Shown piece by piece: positions 23,885 through 32,935 of a DNA stretch of 64,000 nucleotides. The stretch lies in the NCBI RefSeq assembly GCF_016714285.1, contig NZ_JADJNN010000001.1, positions 1,005,418-1,069,417 on the forward strand, given 5' to 3'. The notes below the pieces were generated by a model. The model was given only the letters and a program-made list of their open reading frames with translations, ran no database searches and had not been told where the DNA came from. The first letter of the stretch is position 1, and every line of letters starts with the position of its first letter. A program made the translations under genes and the position numbers. Origin of the DNA: Nannocystis sp. (GTDB lineage Bacteria > Myxococcota_A > Polyangia > Nannocystales > Nannocystaceae).

Positions 23885-24190
23885 ACGCACTATGTAATCG
23901 TCCGCGCCGACCTCCCGCGCGGCACCCTGGCCGCGCAGGTCGTCCACGCCGCCGGCGAGAGCTCACCCGGCGGGCTGCCCACGGGCACGCGCGCCGTCGT
24001 GCTCGCCGCCCGCGACGAGGCCCAGCTCGCGCTGCTCGAGCGTCAGCTCCAGCGCCTGGCGATCCCCCACCACGCGATCCGCGAGCCGGATCCGCCGCAT
24101 CTCCACGCCCTCATGGCCATCGGCATCGTGCCAGTGGCCGACCGGGGGCGGGTCCACAAGGTCACCGGACAGCTCCCGCTGCTCCGCTGA
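23885..24190 (+). CDS. PTH2-family peptidyl-tRNA hydrolase
   Basis: About 100 residues. YVIVRADLPRG, LAAQVVHAAGE, AVVLAARDEAQLALLE, PPHLHALMAIGIVPV and the terminal HKVTGQLPLL match the archaeal/eukaryotic Pth2 fold, which frees tRNA from stalled peptidyl-tRNA. The conserved Lys of the GKxAAQ motif is replaced (GTLAAQ). There is no ATG, GTG or TTG in frame before the conserved start; ACG 23885 is used here as a placeholder. An ATG at 23892 is followed at once by TAA, and one added base would put it in frame, so an indel error or processing-dependent start is possible. The upstream frame is open through the tRNA-like sequence. Confidence 0.8.
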   Translation, partial: THYVIVRADLPRGTLAAQVVHAAGESSPGGLPTGTRAVVLAARDEAQLALLERQLQRLAIPHHAIREPDPPHLHALMAIGIVPVADRGRVHKVTGQLPLLR

Positions 24191-24238
24191 CCCACAAACA
24201 CACGAACAACCCACCAGAGAACACGAGAAAGACACGTC

Positions 24239-24535
24239 ATGAATAGCAACATCCTCCCCGCATCCACCGATATCGACCTCCCCCGCCTCCGCGCCGCCCG
24301 CAGCGCGCTGGACCTGCAGATCCTCGCCCTCAAGCGGGTCCTGCGGGTCCGCTGGGAGCATCCCATGCACGACGAGCAGCGCGCCCTCCTGCGCTGCAAG
24401 CACGCGGCCACCGAGCTCTGCATCCTCCGCGCCGGGCTGCGCGGCCGCTGGCACCTCGCCGACCACGATCGCTGCGTCGAGGTCTGCGCCCGCCTCGCGC
24501 CGGGTTTCCAGCGGGCGGCCGAGGCCGCCGCCTGA
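24239..24535 (+). CDS. small helical protein of unknown function downstream of PTH2
   Basis: 98 residues, ATG 24239, 48 nt after the PTH2 stop with an AGAGAACACGAGAAAGACACGTC leader in pieces that is purine-rich but lacks a strong Shine-Dalgarno. Composition Leu/Ala/Arg-rich with four Cys/His-containing segments (RCKHAATELC, HDRCVEVC). Probably all-helical (LPRLRAARSALDLQIL, LHIL-like repeats). Not recognised. Likely co-transcribed with PTH2. Confidence 0.65.
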   Translation: MNSNILPASTDIDLPRLRAARSALDLQILALKRVLRVRWEHPMHDEQRALLRCKHAATELCILRAGLRGRWHLADHDRCVEVCARLAPGFQRAAEAAA

Positions 24536-24606
24536 AATCACCACACTCCGGCGACGCCGTGTATGATGGCTGGCTAACGACCTCGCCCCGGCGAGGGAGG
24601 TACGCC

Positions 24607-26349
24607 ATGCATCGCCGCGCACTCTTATTTCACCTGGCCCTCGGGACAGCCTGTGGCGACGCCGCCACCGCCGACAGCACCAGCGGCTCGACCGTCACGG
24701 GCGAGACCACCGACAGCCCCACCAGCGAGGCCAGCACACAGGCCGCCTCGACCACCGACACCCCCACCAGCGACGCCAGCAGCGGCGGCCCCAGCTGCCC
24801 CGCCAACGCCCCGCCCGCGACCCCCGAGGTCGAACAGCCGCTCGCGGGTCGCATCGACGTCGTCCCTGCCTCGCTCACGATCGCCGGCTCCCCCTTCCTC
24901 GACCCCGACGCGGGCGACCTCCCCGGCGGCGTCGAGGCCGAGATCTGGCGCGTGAAGGACGACGTCGTCGACGAGCGGGTCTGGCACGCCGCGCTGGATG
25001 GCGCCGCCCAGCCGACCCTCAGCCTCGCCGACGGCGAGTTCGACGACCCGGGCGACACCACCCTCGCCGACTGGAAGGACCACGTCGTGCGCCTGCGCTA
25101 CCGCGACGATCACGGCCCCTGCAGCGCCTGGAGCCCGTGGAGCGCCGATCTCACGTTCCGCACCGACGACGGCAGCAGCATCCTCTTCGCCGACGACACG
25201 ATCCTCGACTTCCACCTCGAGATCCCACCCGACAGCTGGACCAAGATCAACGCCGAGGCCAACCCGCCCGGCTGCGTCCCCTTCGCCCGCACCTACCACA
25301 GCGGCACCCTGCGCTTCGCCGACCAGACCTTCCCCGGCGTCGGCATCAAGATCAAGGGCGGCTGCGGCTCCTCGCGCGACCTGAACGGCAAGGCCTCGTT
25401 CAAGGTCAACCTCGAGTGGGACGACCCCAAGGTCGTCGGCTGCCCCGGCGAGCGCCGCCTCCTCGGCGAGACCCACTTCACCTTCAACAACGGCGTCCAG
25501 GACAAGAGCGCCGCCAACGAGCGCCTCGGCTACCCGCTCTACCGCGCCCTCGGCCTCCCCGCCCCGCGCGCCGCGAGCGTGCGCCTGTTCGTCAACGACA
25601 AGCTGTGGGGCGTCTACACCCACGTCGAGACGATCGACCGCCGCTTCCTGTCCCGCTGGTTCCCGGACAACAAGGGCATGCTCTACGAGGGCACCTACTG
25701 GTGCGACCTCATCAAGGCCAACGTCCCGCCGACCGACGACGACGACTCGTACTGCATCACCCGCGAGTTCTCACCCAGCGCCTGCTCGCCGCAAGACCCC
25801 GCGGGCGACCCCGAGGACTATGTGCTGATCCGCGACCTCGTCGCCGCGATCGAGGCCCTCCCGCCCGGCGGCTTCTACCCCGCGATCAACGACCTCCTCG
25901 ACTACGACCGCTTCCTCACCGGCTGGGCGCTCGAGAGCGTCATCGACCACTGGGACAACTACGCCTTCACGATCAAGAACAACTACCGCCTCTACCACGA
26001 CCCGCAGACCCAGCGCTTCACCCTCATCGCCACCGGCATCGACCAGACCTTCGAGAAGGACCAGGACCCGTGGGGCGCCGAGGGCATCCTCGCCACCCGC
26101 TGCCTGAAGGAGCCCGCCTGCGAGGCCGCCTTCGCCGCCCGCCTCGACGAGGTCAACGAGATCGTCGCCAGCAGCGAGCTCCCGGCCCGCGCCAGCGCCC
26201 TCTTCGATCAGCTCTCGCCGGCCATCATGGAGGACCCGCGCAAGGAGTACGGCTTCCAGACCTTCGTCGACGAGCACGCCCAGATCCAGACCTTCGTCAT
26301 GAACCGCCCCGACCAGATCCGCGACAAGCTCGCGGCCCACGGCTTCTGA
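24607..26349 (+). CDS. lipoprotein with CotH-kinase-family domain
   Basis: 580 residues from ATG 24607, preceded by GGGAGGT. Lipobox LGTAC, then a Ser/Thr-rich spacer to about residue 60, a fibronectin/Ig-like segment, and a CotH-type domain (about 200-560): FPGVGIKIKGGCGSSRDL, SFKVNLEW, LFVNDKLWGVYTHVETID, RFLSRWFPDNKGMLYEG, FTGW-like FLTGWALESVIDHWDNYAFT and FTLIATGIDQTF. CotH proteins are atypical protein kinases known from spore coats, and secreted homologues are common in myxobacteria. A TATGAT hexamer lies at 24560. The target is unknown. Confidence 0.9.
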   Translation: MHRRALLFHLALGTACGDAATADSTSGSTVTGETTDSPTSEASTQAASTTDTPTSDASSGGPSCPANAPPATPEVEQPLAGRIDVVPASLTIAGSPFLDPDAGDLPGGVEAEIWRVKDDVVDERVWHAALDGAAQPTLSLADGEFDDPGDTTLADWKDHVVRLRYRDDHGPCSAWSPWSADLTFRTDDGSSILFADDTILDFHLEIPPDSWTKINAEANPPGCVPFARTYHSGTLRFADQTFPGVGIKIKGGCGSSRDLNGKASFKVNLEWDDPKVVGCPGERRLLGETHFTFNNGVQDKSAANERLGYPLYRALGLPAPRAASVRLFVNDKLWGVYTHVETIDRRFLSRWFPDNKGMLYEGTYWCDLIKANVPPTDDDDSYCITREFSPSACSPQDPAGDPEDYVLIRDLVAAIEALPPGGFYPAINDLLDYDRFLTGWALESVIDHWDNYAFTIKNNYRLYHDPQTQRFTLIATGIDQTFEKDQDPWGAEGILATRCLKEPACEAAFAARLDEVNEIVASSELPARASALFDQLSPAIMEDPRKEYGFQTFVDEHAQIQTFVMNRPDQIRDKLAAHGF

Positions 26350-26421
26350 GCGCCCGCATCTGGCCGCGCTCGCGCTCGCGCGCGCGCGGCTCCCCACGCC
26401 GCGGTGATACAGTGCGGGCTG

Positions 26422-29400
26422 GTGGCGTCGGGTGGAGAGGACCAGGCCGGATCGTCGACGGTGACCGCAACACCGCGGAGCGCCGCCCACGATCTCGCCG
26501 CCACCGTCGCCCCGGCCCACGACCTCGCCGCCACCGTCGCCCCGACCCACGACCTCGCCGCCACCGTCGCCCCGGCCCACGACCTCGCCGCCACCGTCCC
26601 CCCGCCCCACGACCTCGGCGCCACCGTCGCCCCGCGCGACGCGGCCCACGACTTCAGCCGCGCCGACACCCCGCCCGCACCGGCCGTCCACGGCCCGCGC
26701 TCCACCCTCCCCTTCGCCTCGCCGCGCGAGCTCGCCGAGACCCGCGCCTCGCTCCCGCGCAGCGACCCGGCCCTGCGCGACGGGCCCGAGATCCCGGCTC
26801 GCCTCGGCCGCTACGTCGTCCTCTCACAGCTCGGCGCCGGCGGCATGGGCGTGGTCTACAAGGCCTACGACCCCGAGCTCGACCGCAAGGTCGCGCTCAA
26901 GCTCCTGCTCGGCCCCGCCAGCGGCCAGGCCGCGGCTCGCCTCAAGCGCGAGGCCCAGGCGATGGCCCGCCTGTCGCACGCCCACGTGGTCCCGATCTTC
27001 GACGTCGGCGTCGTCGGCGAGCGCCTGTTCGTCGCCATGGACCTGGTCGACGGCAGCACCCTCAGCGCGTGGATGGAGACCAGGCACCCCTGGCGCGAGG
27101 TCATCGACCTGTTCCTTCAGGCAGGTCGGGGTCTCGCCGCCGCCCACGCCGTCGGCCTGGTCCACCGCGACTTCAAGCCCGACAACGTCCTCCTCGGCCG
27201 CGAGCCCGGCGGCGCCCTGGTCGCCAAGGTCGCCGACTTCGGCCTCGCCCGCACGGACGACGAGGCCCACAAGCCCGAGCCCCGCGGCCCCGACTCCGAG
27301 CTCATCGCCCTCACCCGCAACAGCATGCTCGACCACGGCATGACCCGCGTCGGCGCCGTCGTCGGCACGCCGCTCTACATGTCGCCCGAGCAGCACGTCG
27401 CCGCCCCGGTCGACCCGCGCACCGACCAGTTCAGCTTCTGCGTCGCCCTGTTCGAGGCGCTCTACGGCCTGCGCCCCTTCACCGGCGACACCCTCGAGGA
27501 TCTGGCCGACGCTGCCTCCAGACCGCAGCGGACCGCGCCGCCGCCCGGCAACAAGGTCCCGCGCTGGCTGCACCGCCTGTGCCTGCGCGGCCTCCAGCCC
27601 GACCGCGAGGCCCGCTTCCCGTCGATGGACGTCCTGCTCGCCGAGATCGATCGCCGCCGCGGTCGCGGCCGCGTCGGCCTGCTCGTCGCCGGCTCGCTCG
27701 TCGCCGCGGCCGCCCTCACCGTCGCCCTCGCCACCCGCGGGCCCGCGATCGACCACTGCGGCGGCGGCCCGGCGCGCATGCAGGGCGTGTGGGACGAGCC
27801 CGTGCAAGCCGCCAGCGAGCGGGCCTTCACCGCCTCCGGGGCCGTCTACGCCGCCGACGCCTGGACCGCCGCCCGGGCCCAGATCGACCGCTACCGCGAC
27901 GAATGGTTGACGATGCACCGCGACAGCTGCCTGGCCACCGCGCGCGGCGAGCAGTCGCCCGAGCGCCTCGACCTGCGCATGCAGTGCCTCGATCGCCGCC
28001 GCCAGGACCTCGCCGCCCTGACCAGCCTCTACACCAGCGCCGACAAGCAGGTCGTGCGCCGGGCCTTCGACGCCGCCCTCGCCCTGCCCGCGATCGACGG
28101 CTGCATCGACCCGCCCGCGCCCGGCCTCGGCGTCACCCCGCCGCCCGCCGACCAGCTCGCCGCGATCGACGAGGCCCGCGGCGCCCTCGCGGCCGTCCGC
28201 TCGCTGCGCAGCGCCGGCAAGTCGAAGGACGCCCTCGTCCGCGCCCGCGAGGTGATCGATCGCGTCACCCCGCTCGCCTACCCGCCGCTGCAGGCCGAGG
28301 CCCAGCTCGCGCTCGCCCAGGCCCTGGTCGCCAGCGGCGACGACGAGGCCGCGATCGTCAACCTCGCCGACGCCGTCGGCGCGGCCCTGCGGGTCGGCGA
28401 CGACGCCCGCGTGCTCGACGGCCTGCTCCTCCTGCTCGAGGTCAGCGGCTGGAAGCTCGGCCGCGACAAGGAGGCCGCCAGCTGGGCCGCGCTCGCCCGC
28501 GGCGCGCTCGCCCGCGGCGGCGACCAGCCGCGCGACGAGGCCCGCCTGCTCATCACCGAGGCCTCCGTCGACATCGCCGCCGCGCGCAACGGCGAGGCCG
28601 CGACCCGCCTCGAGCGCGCCCTGACCCTGCTGACCGCCGTCCACGGCCCGGACAGCCCGCGCCTCGGCAGCGCGCTCAACACGCTCGGCGGCGCCTACCT
28701 CCGCAGCGGACGCTACGCCGAGGCCGAGGCGCTGCTGGTCCGCGCCACCGCCATGGCCGAGGCCGCCGGCGGCCCCAACCACCCCGACGTCGTCATCCCG
28801 CTCAACAACCTCGCCCTCAGCCACGAACGCCAGGGCCGCTACACCGACGCGATCGCGGCGCTGCGGCGGGCCCGGACGATCCTCGCCGACAACAGCGGCC
28901 CCGACCACCCCAACGTCGGCATCGTCCAGCAGAACATCGCCGGCATGCTGCGCCTGCGCGGCGACCTCGTCGCCGCTCGCAGCGAGGCCGACGGCGCCCT
29001 GGCGATCGTCGAGGCCAAGCTGGGCCCCGAGCACCCCGCCCTCGCCACCGTCCTCGCCGTCCGCGGCGAGGTGCTGTTCGACCTCGGCGAGCTCACGGCT
29101 GCCCGCGCCGACTTCCAGCGCGCCGACGCCATGCGCAGCAAGCTCCTCGGCGCCGAGCACCCGACCCGCGCCCTCTCCCTCCTCGGCCTCGGCCGCGTCG
29201 AGCTCGCCGAGGACCAACCCGCCGCCGCCCTCGCCCCGCTCGAGCTCGGCCTGAAGCTCCTGGTCGGCGGCGACAGCGACCCCGTCGACCTCGCCCAGCT
29301 GCGCTTCGAGCTCGCCCGCGCCCTCTGGGCCACCGGCGACCGCCCCCGCGCCACCGCCCTCCTCGCCGAGTCCCGCGCCGGCCTCGTCGCCGCCGGCGTC

Positions 29401-29457
29401 ACCGGCGAGCGCACCCTCAAGACCGTCGACGCCTGGCTCGCCGCCCACCCCACCTGA
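26422..29457 (+). CDS. Ser/Thr protein kinase with transmembrane segment and TPR C-terminus
   Basis: 1011 residues from GTG 26422, chosen because TACAGT lies 8 nt before it; GTG 26404 is the alternative. The N-terminus carries five 10-residue repeats, AHDLAATVAP. Kinase: GAGGMGVVYKAYD, catalytic Lys in VALKLL (about 160), HRDFKPDNVL (about 252), DFGLAR, GTPLYMSPEQ. One membrane helix (LLVAGSLVAAAALTVALA, about 418-436) links to a long region ending in kinesin-light-chain-type TPR repeats (NTLGGAYLRSGRYAEAEAL, NNLALSHERQGRYTDAI, about 720-960). Topology: kinase inside, TPR outside, as in many myxobacterial kinases. The stop codon falls inside a TGTCC-type palindrome. Confidence 0.94.
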   Translation: MASGGEDQAGSSTVTATPRSAAHDLAATVAPAHDLAATVAPTHDLAATVAPAHDLAATVPPPHDLGATVAPRDAAHDFSRADTPPAPAVHGPRSTLPFASPRELAETRASLPRSDPALRDGPEIPARLGRYVVLSQLGAGGMGVVYKAYDPELDRKVALKLLLGPASGQAAARLKREAQAMARLSHAHVVPIFDVGVVGERLFVAMDLVDGSTLSAWMETRHPWREVIDLFLQAGRGLAAAHAVGLVHRDFKPDNVLLGREPGGALVAKVADFGLARTDDEAHKPEPRGPDSELIALTRNSMLDHGMTRVGAVVGTPLYMSPEQHVAAPVDPRTDQFSFCVALFEALYGLRPFTGDTLEDLADAASRPQRTAPPPGNKVPRWLHRLCLRGLQPDREARFPSMDVLLAEIDRRRGRGRVGLLVAGSLVAAAALTVALATRGPAIDHCGGGPARMQGVWDEPVQAASERAFTASGAVYAADAWTAARAQIDRYRDEWLTMHRDSCLATARGEQSPERLDLRMQCLDRRRQDLAALTSLYTSADKQVVRRAFDAALALPAIDGCIDPPAPGLGVTPPPADQLAAIDEARGALAAVRSLRSAGKSKDALVRAREVIDRVTPLAYPPLQAEAQLALAQALVASGDDEAAIVNLADAVGAALRVGDDARVLDGLLLLLEVSGWKLGRDKEAASWAALARGALARGGDQPRDEARLLITEASVDIAAARNGEAATRLERALTLLTAVHGPDSPRLGSALNTLGGAYLRSGRYAEAEALLVRATAMAEAAGGPNHPDVVIPLNNLALSHERQGRYTDAIAALRRARTILADNSGPDHPNVGIVQQNIAGMLRLRGDLVAARSEADGALAIVEAKLGPEHPALATVLAVRGEVLFDLGELTAARADFQRADAMRSKLLGAEHPTRALSLLGLGRVELAEDQPAAALAPLELGLKLLVGGDSDPVDLAQLRFELARALWATGDRPRATALLAESRAGLVAAGVTGERTLKTVDAWLAAHPT
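26485..26632 (+). repeat. 30-bp in-frame tandem repeat, kinase N-terminus
   Basis: Five near-identical units of 30 bp, each coding AHDLAATVAP or a close variant. The ATV triplets recur once per unit, so the region could hold regularly spaced phospho-threonines; that is inference only. Confidence 0.85.
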
Positions 29458-29563
29458 CCTTCAGGACAGCTCACGAATCTGTCCGCGAGGACAGCCTGAC
29501 CTGTCCACACAGACAGCCCACACTGTCCCCACAGACAGCCCAAAAACCTGTCCGTGAGGCCAG
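29454..29563. repeat. five TGTCC-N4-GGACA palindromes between convergent genes
   Basis: Units at 29454 (CTGACC-TTCA-GGACAG), 29479 (CTGTCC-GCGA-GGACAG, perfect 6-bp stem with a GNRA loop), 29501, 29523 and 29548 (GTGA loop). The first contains the stop codon of the kinase gene and the last ends one nt before the stop of lnt. The array fills the convergent gap and as RNA could form serial hairpins on either strand. Confidence 0.85.
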
Positions 29564-29564
29564 A

Positions 29565-31143
29565 TCAGCGCCCGAGCTTCGCCCGCCGCCCGCGCCACCA
29601 CAGCTCGATCAGCAACCCCAGCGCGAGCGCCCGGCACAGGTGCAGCAGCAACCACCCGCCGCGCGCGAACACCGTCGGCACCGTCTCCGTGTCGCGCCCG
29701 ATCGCCACGTCGACCAGCAGCAGCTCCGCGGGCACCAGCGCCGCCTGGTCGGCGACCCGCTGCGGCGTGCTCGCCACGATCCTGCCCGCGCGATCGATCG
29801 CCGCGCTCGGCCCCGAGTTGACGCTGCGCACCATCGGGATCCGGTGCTCCACGCTGCGAAACTGGGCCAGCGCCTGGTGCTCCCACGCCTCGCTCAGGGC
29901 CCCGAACCAGGTGTCGTTGCTGAGGTTGACGAACACCTCGACGCCCCCGGCCACGCCCGCCACGCCGCGGGCGAACTCCGCGAACACGTCCTCGTAGCAG
30001 ATCAGCGGCCCCAGCGAGACCGCCGGCGCGCCGCTGCCCGGCGGCCCCGGCTCGACCACGAAGCGCGTCGGCCCGGCCCCCGCGAGGTTGTGCGCCAGCC
30101 CCGGCATCTGCGCCGTCGCCCAGTCCGGATCGACGAGCGGGATGTGCTCGCCGAGCGGCACCAGCAGCACCTTGTCGTAGCTGCCCCGGATCTCACCCTC
30201 GCCCGACATATAGAACGCCGTGTTGTGCGCGTACTTGTCCGCGTCGGCGATGCTGCCCGCGCCGAACAGCGTCGGCAGCGCGTGCCGCCCGAGCACCCGA
30301 TCGTCGTCCGCGACGTCGCGCAGCATCGGCCGATCGAGCGGCCACGGGTACATGTTCTCCGGCCACACCACGATCTCGGCCCCGCCCGCCTGCGCCCGCG
30401 CCGACGGCTCGCGCAGCCGCGCCAGCTTGTCCTGCTTCGCCGCGTCGCCCTCCCACAGCAGCGGGATGTTCGGCTGGACCACGCCGAAGCGGATCGTCCG
30501 CGTCGTCTCGCCCTCGAGGCTGGCGATCCGCCACGCCCCGAGCCCGAACGCGAGCCCCGGGATCGCCACCGCCGCCGCCGCCCAGCGCCACGCGCCTCGC
30601 CCCACCACGCGCCACCGCCTCGACCACACACACGCTGCACCCGATCACCAGCAGCTCGACCAGCGCCACCCCGCCGAGCTCCGCCGCCTGGATCCACTCG
30701 GGCTGCGCCGCCAGCCCGAGCGTCACCGTGAACGGGAACAACGCCGGCCACGACCACCACAGCCCGACGAAGCTGATCGCCGCCAGCAGCGGCCACGCCC
30801 GCGTCCGCGGCAGCGCCACGATCACCGCCGCCCACACCGCCACCGGCACCGCGCTCCACGAGCAGTACGCCGCGAACAGCAGCAGCGCCGCCCACAGCGG
30901 CAGCGCCCCGAACACCTGGAACATCCCGATGAACCACGGATAGCCGATCGCCATCATCACCACGCCGGCCACGAAGCCCAGCCGCAGCCCCTCGCGCCAC
31001 GCCGTCCGCGAGCGCAGCGCCAGCAGCAGCGGCGCCATCGCCACGAACACCAGCCCCGGCACTCCTTGCGGCGGCAACGATCCCGCCAGCAGCGCCCCGC
31101 TAAGCCCCGCCGCCGCCAGCCCGCGCCAGTCCACGCTGCGCAT
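29565..31143 (-). CDS. lnt: apolipoprotein N-acyltransferase, frameshifted as given
   Basis: Lnt N-acylates lipoproteins in the inner membrane. The N-terminal part from ATG 31143 has about six membrane helices (GLAAAGLSGALLAG, FVAMAPLLLALRS, LLLFAAYCSWSAVPVAV and others). The C-terminal part (29565 to about 30630, another frame) is a nitrilase domain with Glu in VVWPENMYP, Lys in YDKVLLVPLGEH and Cys in GPLICYEDVF, then NLSNDTWFG and a last helix. The frames meet near 30560-30640, around GVALVELLVIG on one side and WRWAAAAVAIPG on the other; a one-base change in the CCCC run at 30600-30603 would join them. It could be an assembly error (likely, because the gene is normally essential with many lipoproteins encoded here) or a real lesion. 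Confidence 0.85.
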
Positions 31144-31294
31144 CACGACCCGGACGCTCGCACCGGCGCGAGCATCCGGGACCCCGCCCAGGGTGTCAAG
31201 CACACCACCTCGCGCCGGCCGACGACCTCGCGTCCCCCGCGAGCTCGACCCACGCGCCGCTGCCCGACGCGCGCCCGGTGGTAGCTTCGCCGCG

Positions 31295-32101
31295 ATGCTC
31301 CCCGCCCCGCCGACGATCCCCGGCCTCATCGACACCCACTGTCACCTCGACTACCCGCCGATGATCGACGACCTCGCCGGCACCCTCGCGCGGGCCGCCG
31401 CCGCCGGCGTCGAGCGCCTCGTCCACGTCGGCTGCACCCCTGCGGCCTGGGCCCCCGCGATCGCCATCGCCACGGCGCACGATCGGGTCCACGCCGCCCT
31501 CGGCATCCACCCGCACGACGCCCAGCTCGCCGACGATGTCACCCTCGCCGAGCTCGCCCGCCACCTCGATCACCCGCGCGTCGTCGCCGTCGGTGAGACC
31601 GGCCTCGATTACTTCTACGATCGTTCGCCACGCGACCAGCAGCAGCGGGCCCTCGCCCGACACCTCGAGCTCGCGCGGCAATCCTCCAAGCCCGTCGTCT
31701 TGCACATCCGCGACGCCCACGCCGACGCCTGGGCCGAGGTCGACGCCCAGCCGCCGGTCGCCGGCATCGTCCACTGCTTCACCGGCAACCCTGACGAGGC
31801 CCGCGGCTGGCTCGACCGCGGCTATTTCCTCTCTTTCTCCGGGATCGTCACTTTCCCCAACGCCGGCCCCCTGCGTGAGGCAGCGCGCATCTGCCCCGCC
31901 GACCGCATCCTCCTCGAGACCGACGCCCCCTACCTCGCCCCCGTGCCCGTGCGGGGCCGCAAGAACGAGCCGGCGTACGTCGCCTTCACCTGCGCCCAGC
32001 TCGCCGGGCTCCGGGGCGTCACCCCCGGGCAGCTCGCCCAGGCCGCCAACGCCAACGCCCGGGCCCTCCTGCGCCTCCCCGCGGCCTCCCCCGCAGGTTG
32101 A
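31295..32101 (+). CDS. tatD: TatD-family metal-dependent DNase
   Basis: 268 residues from ATG 31295; TAGCTT lies 7 nt before it. DTHCHLD metal site (residues 12-18), GIHPHDA, GETGLDYF, VLHIRDAH, GIVHCFTGN and LLETDAPYLAP are the TatD metal-ligand blocks of a TIM-barrel hydrolase. Homologues act as 3'-5' DNA exonucleases or in D-aminoacyl-tRNA/DNA quality control. Divergent from lnt. Confidence 0.93.
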   Translation: MLPAPPTIPGLIDTHCHLDYPPMIDDLAGTLARAAAAGVERLVHVGCTPAAWAPAIAIATAHDRVHAALGIHPHDAQLADDVTLAELARHLDHPRVVAVGETGLDYFYDRSPRDQQQRALARHLELARQSSKPVVLHIRDAHADAWAEVDAQPPVAGIVHCFTGNPDEARGWLDRGYFLSFSGIVTFPNAGPLREAARICPADRILLETDAPYLAPVPVRGRKNEPAYVAFTCAQLAGLRGVTPGQLAQAANANARALLRLPAASPAG

Positions 32102-32202
32102 CAGCGAGCCCGCCCTGTTCTAATCGGGTCGGCCCGCGCACCTCGCTCTTCGACCACCAACGCGAAGGAAGCCGTGACGACGGGAGAAAGCCAAGAAGAA
32201 CC

Positions 32203-32877
32203 ATGAATTTCCAGCTCGGGCTCATCGCCAAAAAGATTGGTATGACGCAGATCTTCGCCGAGGACGGCACGCGGGTCCCGGTGACCGTGTTGCACGTCGC
32301 CGGCAACGTCGTCACTGCCCACCGCACCGTCGAGCGCGACGAGTACACCGCCCTCCAGGTCGGCTTCGAGGAGAAGAAGGAGTCGCGGGTCAACAAGCCC
32401 GAGCTCGGTCTCTTCAAGAAGGCCGGCGTCACCCCCCGCAAGGAGATCCGCGAGTTTCGCGTCGCTCCCGGCAAGCTCAGCGAGTTCCCGGTCGGCGGTG
32501 ATCTCAGCGCCACCCTCTTCGCCGAGGGCGCCCTGGTCGACGTGACCGGCATCAGCAAGGGCAAGGGCTACCAGGGCGTCATCAAGCGCCACAACATGGA
32601 GGGCGAGAAGAACAGCCACGGCCAGCACGAGTTCTTCCGCCACGGCGGCTCGATCGGCTGCCGCAAGACCCCCGGCCGCGTCCACCGCGGCAAGCGCATG
32701 ACCGGCCACATGGGCGACGACCGCGTCACCTGCCAGAACCTCAAGGTCGCCAAGATCGACGCCGAGAACAGCCTGATCCTGGTCCGCGGCCCGATCCCCG
32801 GCGCCGCCAACTGCTACGTCACGATCCGCCACGCGATCAAGCCGGCGATCCGCGCCAACACCAACACCGGCGCCTGA
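32203..32877 (+). CDS. rplC: 50S ribosomal protein L3
   Basis: 224 residues from ATG 32203, with GGGAGAAAG and AAGAA purine tracts upstream; the frame is open further upstream but has no homology. MNFQLGLIAKKIGMTQIF, VDVTGISKGKGYQGVIKRHN, NSHGQHEFFRHGGSIG and GRVHRGKRMTGHMGDDRVT are diagnostic, including the Gln-bearing loop near the peptidyl-transferase centre. It is unusual here: flanked by tatD and rlmE rather than rpsJ and rplD of the S10 operon, and followed by its own terminator. Confidence 0.97.
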   Translation: MNFQLGLIAKKIGMTQIFAEDGTRVPVTVLHVAGNVVTAHRTVERDEYTALQVGFEEKKESRVNKPELGLFKKAGVTPRKEIREFRVAPGKLSEFPVGGDLSATLFAEGALVDVTGISKGKGYQGVIKRHNMEGEKNSHGQHEFFRHGGSIGCRKTPGRVHRGKRMTGHMGDDRVTCQNLKVAKIDAENSLILVRGPIPGAANCYVTIRHAIKPAIRANTNTGA

Positions 32878-32900
32878 TCGCCGCTGTTGCTCCCGATCGA

Positions 32901-32925
32901 GGCAGGCCCCGCGGCCTGCCTTTGT
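32901..32925 (+). terminator. rho-independent terminator after rplC
   Basis: GGCAGGCC-CCGC-GGCCTGCC, a perfect 8-bp stem with a 4-nt loop, followed by TTTGT. Placed 23 nt after the rplC stop and before rlmE. Confidence 0.75.
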
Positions 32926-32935
32926 CGTACTTGCC

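Noticed and set aside
23673..23897. Open frame of 74 codons across the tRNA-like RNA
   Set aside because: No recognisable protein; it ends at the ATG-TAA at the tRNA 3' side and overlaps the structured RNA.
24634..24649. CTGGCCCTCGGGACAG in the CotH signal peptide as a palindrome unit
   Set aside because: Too many mismatches and no 4-nt spacer register; probably chance.
25137..30731. Very long open frame on the plus strand (about 1860 codons) across CotH, kinase and lnt
   Set aside because: Composition is Arg/Pro/His-rich out-of-frame translation of high-G+C genes; it crosses three well-supported genes.
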